Positions 28,938 to 35,019 of a stretch of 35,019 nucleotides of DNA are shown here, in pieces. Location: assembly GCA_964470785.1 (NCBI GenBank), contig CAYYED010000001.1, positions 1 through 35,019 on the forward strand, read 5' to 3'. Positions within the stretch are counted from its first letter, which is position 1; each line of letters opens with the position of its first letter. Position numbers and translations under genes: made by a program. The notes under the pieces were generated by a model. The model was given only the letters and a program-made list of their open reading frames with translations. It did no database searches and was not told where the DNA came from. The stretch comes from CAYYED01 sp964470785. GTDB taxonomy: Bacteria; Patescibacteriota; Minisyncoccia; Minisyncoccales; PEYH01.

Positions 28938-30287
28938 ATGAACAAAGAAGAGCTTTGGCAGTCTGTTTTATCTCGCATACAACTCAACATCTCTTCGGCT
29001 AATTTTAGCACCTGGTTTAAAAATACCAGCATCATTTCTAAAGAAGAAGGAGGAATTGTTATTGGAGTACCTAATAACTTTTCTAAGGAATGGCTGGAAA
29101 AAAAATATAATAAACTGATTTTGAATATCCTTCAAGACCTTAATGAGAGAATACGACAAATAGAATACAGGGTAATCAATGTCCCGCCTCCGATAAACAA
29201 AGCACCCCAAAAACAAACCTCGTTTGTTAATCAGCTGGAAATTGAAGAACTTAGTCTGGATAAAAATACTAATCTCAATCCGAAATATACTTTTAATAAT
29301 TTTGTTGTCGGTCCGTTTAACGAGTTCGCCCACGCAGCGGCCTATGCTATTACAAAAAACCCGGGCATCGTGTATAATCCTTTTTTTGTTTACGGAGGAG
29401 TGGGTTTAGGAAAAACCCACCTTTTACAAGCAGTTGGAAATATTATTAATGAAACGTTCAAGAAGAAGAGAGTGCGGTATATTGCTTCCGAAAGGTTTGT
29501 TTCAGGAATTGTAAGCGCTATTAGGAATCAGACGATAGAACAATTTAAGAACACCTACAGGGATTTCGATGTCTTGATTATTGATGATATCCAATTTTTA
29601 GCCGGCAAAGAAAAAAGCCAGGAAGAGTTCTTCCACCTTTTTAATATTCTTTATGAAAGCAATAAACAAATTATTATCTCCTCTGACCGGCCGCCAAAAT
29701 CAATCTCGTCCATTGAAGAACGGCTCCGCTCGCGCTTTGAGGGGGGAATGATAACAGATATTGCTCCTCCTGACATAGAAAGCCGTCTGGCTATTTTAAA
29801 ACAAAAAATCCAGGAAAAAAAATCTATCCTTGATGAGCTTGTTTTAGAATATTTAGCATCAAGCATCCAAAGAAATGTTAGGGAATTAGAGGGAGCCCTA
29901 AATCATTTGATTGCCTGGCAAGAATTAAATAGCCAAAAAGTTAATTTGACCATTGCTAAGCATGTGCTTAAAAAAACAATCAATCCGTCTTCTAAAAGAT
30001 TGAATTTTCAAAATATCGTAAAGTCAGTAGCCCAATTTTACAATTTGGAAGAAAAAGAACTTTTTCAATCATCAAGAAAAAAAGAGTTTGTAAGGCCGAG
30101 GCAAGTGGCAATGTATATTTTAAGGTCAGAAATGAAAGCTTCTTATCCCTTTATCGGTAAAAAGTTTGGCGGGAGAGACCATACCACTGCCATTTATGCC
30201 TGTGAAAAAATTGCTCAAGAAATAGAAAAAAACGAGCAGTTTTCAGAAGAATTAGAACTTATAAAAGAAAAAATTTATAATTATTGA
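28938..30287 (+). CDS. dnaA: Chromosomal replication initiator DnaA
   Basis: 449 residues, normal length. Domain I (MNKEELWQSVLSRIQLNIS, 1-80), a short variable linker, AAA+ domain with Walker A GGVGLGKTH (153-161), Walker B VLIIDDIQF (212-220) and the arginine-finger region SIEERLRSRFEGG, then domain IV with the box-binding signature GGRDHTTAIYACEKI (about 417-431). It binds DnaA boxes and melts the origin. The ATG at 28938 is fixed by an in-frame TAA two codons upstream. An AAGGAGAT stretch lies about 24 nt before the ATG, too far for a normal ribosome binding site. It is followed by the box cluster and dnaN. Confidence 0.97.
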   Translation: MNKEELWQSVLSRIQLNISSANFSTWFKNTSIISKEEGGIVIGVPNNFSKEWLEKKYNKLILNILQDLNERIRQIEYRVINVPPPINKAPQKQTSFVNQLEIEELSLDKNTNLNPKYTFNNFVVGPFNEFAHAAAYAITKNPGIVYNPFFVYGGVGLGKTHLLQAVGNIINETFKKKRVRYIASERFVSGIVSAIRNQTIEQFKNTYRDFDVLIIDDIQFLAGKEKSQEEFFHLFNILYESNKQIIISSDRPPKSISSIEERLRSRFEGGMITDIAPPDIESRLAILKQKIQEKKSILDELVLEYLASSIQRNVRELEGALNHLIAWQELNSQKVNLTIAKHVLKKTINPSSKRLNFQNIVKSVAQFYNLEEKELFQSSRKKEFVRPRQVAMYILRSEMKASYPFIGKKFGGRDHTTAIYACEKIAQEIEKNEQFSEELELIKEKIYNY

Positions 30288-30633
30288 ATTGTGTGTATAA
30301 GTTGTGAATAAGTCCGGGTAAAAATTGTGGATAAATATGTAAGATAATTGTTAATAAGCAGAGGAAAAATTCCTGAATATCTCTGGGCAAAACAAGGGTA
30401 AAAACGGTGCAAAAGATAAAGACATTTTAAAAAAATAATTTATCCTCTTTTTTTAAGCCCTTTTTAAACATAATTACCAACTTGTTTTCAACCCTTTCTC
30501 CTCATAGATTTAGCCCGTAAAAACAAGGAAACAAAGAAAATAATAAAGGAAAACAGAAAAGCTAATAACAATAACAATTTTAAAATAATTAATTAAAATT
30601 ATTAAATAATTATTTGATAATTTTACAAAATAT
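30288..30633. other. Candidate replication origin (oriC) between dnaA and dnaN
   Basis: Three DnaA nonamers in the same direction (complement TTATNCACA): TGTGTATAA 30292-30300, TGTGAATAA 30303-30311 and TGTGGATAA 30326-30334. A weaker TGTTAATAA lies at 30349-30357. Start-to-start spacing is 11, 23 and 23 bp, about one and two helical turns. To the right, from about 30555 to 30633, is an almost pure A/T stretch (TTAAAATAATTAATTAAAAT and similar) suited to unwinding. The gap contains no gene and, unusually for this window, none of the GC-rich repeats. Confidence 0.82.
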
Positions 30634-31764
30634 ATGAAAATAAATATTCTTAAAGAAAAACTTGCTAAAGCATTAAGTGTTGTGGAAAAAATTTCCGGGA
30701 GAAATTTAACGCTTCCTATTTTAAACAATGTGCTATTGTCTGCTGAAGATAATTTCTTGAAGCTTTCTACGACTGATTTGGAAATAGGAATAAATTATTG
30801 GGTTGCCTCAAGCATAGAGAAAAAAGGCCAATTCACCGTACCCGTAAGGCCATTTTCCGCCCTAATTTCGCTATTAGAAGAAGATAAAATTGAAATAGAA
30901 AAAAGGGAAAGCACATTGATTCTTAAAGGAAAAAGCCATAAAACACAGATTAAAGGAATAGAAGCAAAAGATTTTCCTATCATTCCCGAGGTTTCAAAGG
31001 ATTGCTGGTTAGAGTTTGACGGACCGGCTCTTTGTCAATCGATATTACAAGTAATAGATTTTACCGCCATTACCCAAACAAGGCCGGAATTATCAGGAAT
31101 CTATTTTTCCTTTGAAGGAAATAGCGCAAAAATTGTTGCTACAGATAGTTTTCGTTTAGCAGAGAAAAATATTAGAATAGAGGAAACCTCGCAAAACTCA
31201 CAAATTCCCGCATCCTTTATTCTTCCCAGAAACACGGCCAGAGAACTGGTAAGTATTTTTTCTCAAGACGGCAAAATTCGGCTTTATCTTTCCGGAGGAC
31301 AAATTATGGCAGAAAAAAACTTCCGGGAAGCAAAACATCCCCAAGCCCAGTTGGTTTCTCGATTAGTAGAAGGGGATTATCCCAATTATCAAGAGGTCAT
31401 ACCAAAAGAACACAAAACACGGATAATTTTAGACAGGGAGAGGTTTTTAAACCACATCAAAACCGCTAGTTTGTTTAGCGGCAAATCAAACGAAATTAAA
31501 CTGGCGAGCGACCAAAAAAAAGACACCTTGGTTGTCTTTTCTCAAAATACGGATGTTGGAGAAAGTAAATCTTCTATTAATGCCAAAATTGAAGGCGAGG
31601 AAACAGAAACATCTTTTAATTATAAGTTTTTAAGCGAAGGACTTGGCCAAATAAGGACCAAAGAAGTGATTTTTGAGCTTAATGGGCAGGAAGGACCGGG
31701 TGCATTAAAGCCCTTTGATGAGGTGGACTATATTTATGTAATAATGCCGATTAAGGCAAGCTAA
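30634..31764 (+). CDS. dnaN: DNA polymerase III beta subunit (sliding clamp)
   Basis: 376 residues, close to the usual 366-380. The N-terminal MKINILKEKLAKALSVVEKI and LPILNNVLLSA, the central ITQTRPELSGIYFSFEG and ATDSFRLAEK, and the C-terminal ending YIYVIMPIKAS (the usual M-P-x-R/K end) identify all three clamp domains. It encircles DNA and tethers the polymerase. No Shine-Dalgarno is seen; the ATG follows A/T-only sequence at the edge of the origin. Confidence 0.97.
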   Translation: MKINILKEKLAKALSVVEKISGRNLTLPILNNVLLSAEDNFLKLSTTDLEIGINYWVASSIEKKGQFTVPVRPFSALISLLEEDKIEIEKRESTLILKGKSHKTQIKGIEAKDFPIIPEVSKDCWLEFDGPALCQSILQVIDFTAITQTRPELSGIYFSFEGNSAKIVATDSFRLAEKNIRIEETSQNSQIPASFILPRNTARELVSIFSQDGKIRLYLSGGQIMAEKNFREAKHPQAQLVSRLVEGDYPNYQEVIPKEHKTRIILDRERFLNHIKTASLFSGKSNEIKLASDQKKDTLVVFSQNTDVGESKSSINAKIEGEETETSFNYKFLSEGLGQIRTKEVIFELNGQEGPGALKPFDEVDYIYVIMPIKAS

Positions 31765-31876
31765 GACCCGATAACCTCCAAAAACCCTAAATTATAAGCA
31801 CTAAATCCCTAAATGGGCGAACCCGTTATAGGGCTTTGGCCTAAATAAATTCTAAATTTTAGATTCTAAACGGTTG

Positions 31877-32034
31877 CTTTTGTCATTCCCGCGAAACCTG
31901 TCCCCGACCCCGATCGGGGAGCGGGAATCCATTGTTTGGATCCCCGCCTGCGCGGGGATGACAGAAGGAAATTGTTCTCCGCCGGAGTTTATCTCCGTGG
32001 AGGCGGGGACGGGGATGACACTGCTGTGTCATTT
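31877..32034. mobile_element. Family B MITE-like element downstream of dnaN
   Basis: CTTTTGTCATTCCCGCGAAA and on to GGGGATGACA (31963) is identical over 87 bp to the copy upstream of dnaA. A second hairpin (GCCGGAGTTTATCTCC, then GGCGGGGACGGGGATGACAC) ends in CTGCTGTGTCATTT. The decamer TTTGGCCTAA occurs on both sides (about 31836-31845 and 32033-32042), a possible target duplication of a larger insertion. The rest of the gap between dnaN and the PBP gene is AT-rich TTTAGATT/CTAAA filler. Confidence 0.8.
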
Positions 32035-32098
32035 GGCCTAAGGGATTTGTAATTTATGATTTGTTTAGAGTTTAGGGTTTAAAGTTTAGATCTACTGC

Positions 32099-34024
32099 TT
32101 ATTGATACCCTCTACTTAAGACATACGCCATAAACTCGTGCCACATAGGTCCGGCAATAGTAATGGCCGGCTTGCGAGCCATGGGGGTTTTATCGTTGTT
32201 TCCGGCCCAGACACCAACCGCAATAGCGCGAGAATATCCAATTGCCCAAGAATCTCTAAAGCCGTCAGTGGTTCCGGTTTTTGCCGCTACCCAGTAACCG
32301 GGAAAGTATAGCTGTGAATTGCTTCCAAACATCGGAGCCCGTGCATTATTATCAGAAATAATATCGTTTATTTTTTCTGCTGTCTCTTCTGAAATCACTC
32401 TTCTGGGTGTTTTTTTATTTTCTTTAATAATATTTCCTGTTTGGTCTTCAATTTTTAAAATAGGCGTAGGTGGAACTCTTAAGCCGTTGGCGCTAAAAAC
32501 CCCGTAAGCAGAAACAAGTTCCATAAGCTTCACTTCTCCTGCGCCCAGAACTAAAGCCGGTCCATAAAAAGAAGGTTTTTGATTTAGCGTGGTAATTCCC
32601 ATGTCTCTTGCCGTATTGATACTATTAGCAATACCGGCGGCTAAAATCATTTTAACAGCAGGAATGTTAAGAGATTGCGCCAGGGCTTGTCTTAAGGTTA
32701 CCGCCCCCCTGTGGCGTCCGTCATAATTCTGGGGAATATAGTCCTTATCCCCCCATTTGCCAAAATTTGTTCTCTCATCAATCACTATGGAGTCAGGAGT
32801 ATAGCCCTTCTCAAAGGCAGTGGCATAAACAAAGGGTTTAAAAGCAGAACCCGGCTGCTGTCCTTGTCCGTAAGTGGCTATGTTGACGCCGGGCTCAAAA
32901 AGGCAGTTTTTTCCCGGGACACAATCTTCAGGAAAAGACTCGCTAAAATAATCTTTAGATCCAACCATAGCCAAGATTTCTCCGTTTTTCGGGTCAATAG
33001 CCACCAAGGAAGCGTTGTGTGCATTGTAAATTTTGTTTTTTTCTACTCCTTGTTTTACCAGTTCTTGCGCTTTTTCTTGGATTTCTATATCTATTGTTGT
33101 ATAAACCTTAAACCCGTGAGTTTTTAAATACGCCTCTTTGTATTCTTGTTTTAAATAATTTTCTACATATAAAATAAAATGAGGAGCAATATTAAAATTG
33201 GAAGCCGGTTTTATAAATTCAACCTCCTCTTCTTTTGCTTTATTTGCCTGTTCCGCAGAAATAAAACCGACTATTTCCATTCTATCTAAAATATGTTTTT
33301 GTACCTGAAAAAGTTTTTCTCGGTTCGGCCCATAAGGGGAAAGAGAACTCGGAGCCCTTATTAAGGAAGCAAGAATGGCTGACTCGGCCAATGTTATCTC
33401 TTCTATTGGTTTGTCAAAGTATGCCATGGATACCGTGCCTGCTCCGTAGATATTGGGGCCGAAAGGCACTTGATTAAGATACCACTCTAAAATTTGTTCT
33501 TTACTATGCCTTCTTTCCATCTCTAAGGTAAGAATAATTTCGCTTATTTTTCTTTTCGGGGTTTTTTCGATGGTGAGAAAAGTAGAACGAATAAGCTGCT
33601 GGCTGATAGTAGAAGCCCCTTGAGCCGGTTTTTTCATTTTTAGGTCAACCATAATCGCCCGGACAATAGCCCTAAAGTCTATCCCATGATGCTTATAAAA
33701 ATTAGCGTCTTCACTAGCCAAAATTGCCTCAATAAAATGATTGGGCACGTTTTCTATGGCAATAATTTCTCTTTTTTCTTCTCCGTATATGGTGCGTAAA
33801 AGAACCTCTCCGGTTCTGTCATATATTTCTGTTGGCAAGATAAGCTGCCTTTCGGCAAAAACCTCTGGCCGGGGCAAGTCCTTTGCAAAATAAACAAAAA
33901 CACCCAATCCCAAGGATACGGCCATCAACACAAGAAATAGCCCTGTTTTAATAAGAAACAGAGAGATTTTTTTTATTCTTGATTCATCTCTATAGGTTTT
34001 ACGGAGGTATTGTCTATCGGACAT
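32099..34024 (-). CDS. Class A penicillin-binding protein (PBP1A-type)
   Basis: 641 residues. A membrane anchor (about 22-46) is followed by a glycosyltransferase 51 domain with catalytic E105 in SEDANFY, QGASTISQQ (135-143) and the RRHSKEQILEWYLNQVPFG motif (171-189). The transpeptidase domain follows, with S393-x-x-K396 in GSAFKPF, SLN (451-453) and KTGT (582-585). It polymerises glycan strands and cross-links them outside the membrane; all catalytic residues are present. A bidirectional terminator separates it from the acidic gene upstream. Both this enzyme and the LysM-M23 protein indicate that the cell makes its own wall. Confidence 0.95.
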   Translation of the reverse strand: MSDRQYLRKTYRDESRIKKISLFLIKTGLFLVLMAVSLGLGVFVYFAKDLPRPEVFAERQLILPTEIYDRTGEVLLRTIYGEEKREIIAIENVPNHFIEAILASEDANFYKHHGIDFRAIVRAIMVDLKMKKPAQGASTISQQLIRSTFLTIEKTPKRKISEIILTLEMERRHSKEQILEWYLNQVPFGPNIYGAGTVSMAYFDKPIEEITLAESAILASLIRAPSSLSPYGPNREKLFQVQKHILDRMEIVGFISAEQANKAKEEEVEFIKPASNFNIAPHFILYVENYLKQEYKEAYLKTHGFKVYTTIDIEIQEKAQELVKQGVEKNKIYNAHNASLVAIDPKNGEILAMVGSKDYFSESFPEDCVPGKNCLFEPGVNIATYGQGQQPGSAFKPFVYATAFEKGYTPDSIVIDERTNFGKWGDKDYIPQNYDGRHRGAVTLRQALAQSLNIPAVKMILAAGIANSINTARDMGITTLNQKPSFYGPALVLGAGEVKLMELVSAYGVFSANGLRVPPTPILKIEDQTGNIIKENKKTPRRVISEETAEKINDIISDNNARAPMFGSNSQLYFPGYWVAAKTGTTDGFRDSWAIGYSRAIAVGVWAGNNDKTPMARKPAITIAGPMWHEFMAYVLSRGYQ

Positions 34025-34045
34025 AAATTTTTATTTTGGTAGGGT

Positions 34046-34083
34046 AAAAAAACCCCCGCCAGAGTCGCCGGCGGGGTTTTTTT
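34046..34083. terminator. Strong bidirectional terminator
   Basis: Seven A, then CCCCGCC (34054-34060), loop, GGCGGGG (34070-34076), then seven T. It lies just after the small acidic gene on the minus strand and before the PBP gene. Confidence 0.8.
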
Positions 34084-34087
34084 ACTT

Positions 34088-34288
34088 TTAGAATTCGTCT
34101 GTATCTTCTGTATCTTCCGCGCTGTCGTCGTCATCGTCTTTGTCTTCGTCCCCGACGCCGGCTCCGGCTTCTTCCTCTTCTCCTTCTTCTTGCATCGTTG
34201 CTTCCGGTTCTTCATCAACTTCTTCTTCCGTCTCTTCCTCTTCTTCCTGGTTTATTAGACCATTGAAAGTTTTGTCTTTGTATTCCAT
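34088..34288 (-). CDS. Small, extremely acidic protein, function unknown
   Basis: 66 residues, MEYKDKTFNGLINQ followed by Glu- and Asp-rich sequence to the end (DDDDDSAEDTEDTDEF). Support: it begins with a non-repetitive lead, has a TATAAT on the minus strand 15 nt before the ATG (34309-34304), and ends 5 nt before a strong terminator. An overlapping basic frame (34218-33973) runs through that terminator and is rejected. The tail is expected to be disordered; partners are unknown. Confidence 0.55.
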   Translation of the reverse strand: MEYKDKTFNGLINQEEEEETEEEVDEEPEATMQEEGEEEEAGAGVGDEDKDDDDDSAEDTEDTDEF

Positions 34289-34374
34289 GGTAAGAAAAAA
34301 TAAATTATAAGGTTATAAACTTAGGAAAACGACCTTTCCTTATATGACTCATTATAATTTTCTAATTTTCTTTG

Positions 34375-34875
34375 TCAAGGGGCAGGAGGGTGTTTTTTGC
34401 CCAAGAGGCAGTAAGCCAGAGTAATCGCCACTCCTAAAGCGTCGGCAGCATCGTCTGGGCGGGGAATTTGTTTTAATTGCAGGATGATTTTAACCATTTG
34501 TTGTACTTGTTTTTTTTCTGCTCTTCCGTAGCCCACAATGTTTACCTTTACTTGCAAAGGAGTAAATTCGTATATGGGCATCTTTTTTTTAGCCGCCGCC
34601 AATAAGACCACGCCTTTTGCTTGGCTTACGGGAATAGCGGTTTTGGCATTTTTAAAAAAATACAAGCTTTCTATTGCCAATGCTTCGGGGTTGTGTTTTT
34701 TAATAATTTTAGCAATTTCATTATATATTTGCTTTAATCGGTCCGGGGCAGGGACACCGGGCAGAGTTTTAACGCAACCACAACTTAAGAACTTAATTCT
34801 TTGGTTCTTTTTTCCTATTCTAATTATTCCATAGCCGGTAGTGGCCGTGCCAGGATCTATCCCGAGGATGATCAT
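34375..34875 (-). CDS. ruvC: Holliday junction resolvase RuvC
   Basis: 166 residues, family length. Catalytic acids are visible as D7 in LGIDPGT, E69 in AIESLYF, and D142 and D145 in RPDDAADALGVA. It cuts four-way DNA junctions together with RuvAB, which are not in this window. On the minus strand; the 3' end lies 86 bp from the acidic gene's ATG. Its upstream flank is AT filler without a clear promoter. Confidence 0.95.
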   Translation of the reverse strand: MIILGIDPGTATTGYGIIRIGKKNQRIKFLSCGCVKTLPGVPAPDRLKQIYNEIAKIIKKHNPEALAIESLYFFKNAKTAIPVSQAKGVVLLAAAKKKMPIYEFTPLQVKVNIVGYGRAEKKQVQQMVKIILQLKQIPRPDDAADALGVAITLAYCLLGKKHPPAP

Positions 34876-34879
34876 ATTT

Positions 34880-35019
34880 AAAAATAATTTTTAATTTACG
34901 AATAAACTTAATGAAAACGCAAAGCGCAAAACTACAAGTTGAAATTTTCAATTTACTAATTTACAATTTACGAATGAATTTAACAATTTCTCAATTTCCT
35001 AATTTTCAATTGAAAATTT
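34880..35019. repeat. AT-rich GAAAATT/AATTTAC filler repeat
   Basis: Repeated short motifs (AATTTACGAAT, TTTCAATTTAC, CAATTGAAAATT) fill the right edge; no gene is visible. Confidence 0.5.

Noticed and set aside
33973..34218. Lys-rich frame overlapping the acidic gene
   Set aside because: It crosses a strong bidirectional terminator and the start of the PBP gene; it is the shifted frame of the acidic gene.

Overview
The window reads as one stretch of an AT-rich bacterial chromosome that includes the replication origin region (rpmH, oriC, dnaA, dnaN). Gene content and style point to the Candidate Phyla Radiation (Patescibacteria), most likely a Parcubacteria-type lineage. The reasons are compact core genes, very few Shine-Dalgarno sequences, tRNA genes without an encoded CCA, and a type IV secretion (T4SS)-like set of several small pilin-type proteins, PrgI, a TraC-like protein, VirB4 and VirB6. 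TGA acts as a normal stop (for example in dnaA and prgI), so the recoded SR1/Gracilibacteria groups are excluded. No rRNA, complete insertion sequence or CRISPR array is visible.

Layout. 1-2.6 kb: start of a possible REP-associated (Y1-type) transposase running off the left edge, cca (tRNA nucleotidyltransferase) and a MntA/HepT-like toxin-antitoxin pair. 2.6-6.9 kb: tRNA-Arg(UCG), a pilin-like protein, tRNA-Lys(CUU), a small membrane protein, rpsO, a NYN-domain protein and pnp. 7.1-12.7 kb: a large coiled-coil membrane protein, a DksA/TraR zinc-finger protein, a LysM-M23 cell-wall hydrolase and rsmA. 12.7-25.6 kb: the T4SS-like locus, with PKD-pilin, VirB6, PrgI/VirB3, TraC-like, VirB4 and two large pilin-headed surface proteins. 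It is interrupted by a GC-richer, opposite-strand membrane gene (SPFH-like?), a decayed duplicate of the VirB6 tail and a frameshifted four-helix-bundle gene. 25.7-28.2 kb: khpB(jag)-yidC-rnpA-rpmH on the minus strand. 28.2-31.8 kb: a repeat-rich spacer, dnaA, a DnaA-box cluster and dnaN. 32.1-34.9 kb: PBP1A, a small acidic protein and ruvC on the minus strand.

The most striking feature is a dense population of short palindromic or MITE-like repeats, at least six families (called A-F here), which fill most intergenic gaps. They have also entered two essential RNA-modification genes in frame: cca carries a family C repeat flanked by a direct repeat, and rsmA carries family A and B repeats at two sites. 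One element (family E, about 117 bp with perfect 22-bp terminal inverted repeats) has a diverged second copy 10 kb away. An 87-bp stretch of family B is identical on both sides of dnaA-oriC-dnaN. Repeats also abut stop codons and nest inside one another.

Functionally, the T4SS-like locus looks like a pilus or surface-attachment machine: energised by VirB4, with a VirB6-type channel, PrgI, and four pilin-type modules of which two carry long, partly Cys-rich outer domains. No relaxase, VirD4 or VirB11 is seen in the window. The LysM-M23 enzyme and PBP1A could remodel peptidoglycan around it, which is inference. Repeated -10 boxes about 8 nt before start codons, and a coding start 2 nt after a tRNA 3' end, suggest that leaderless or near-leaderless translation is common here.
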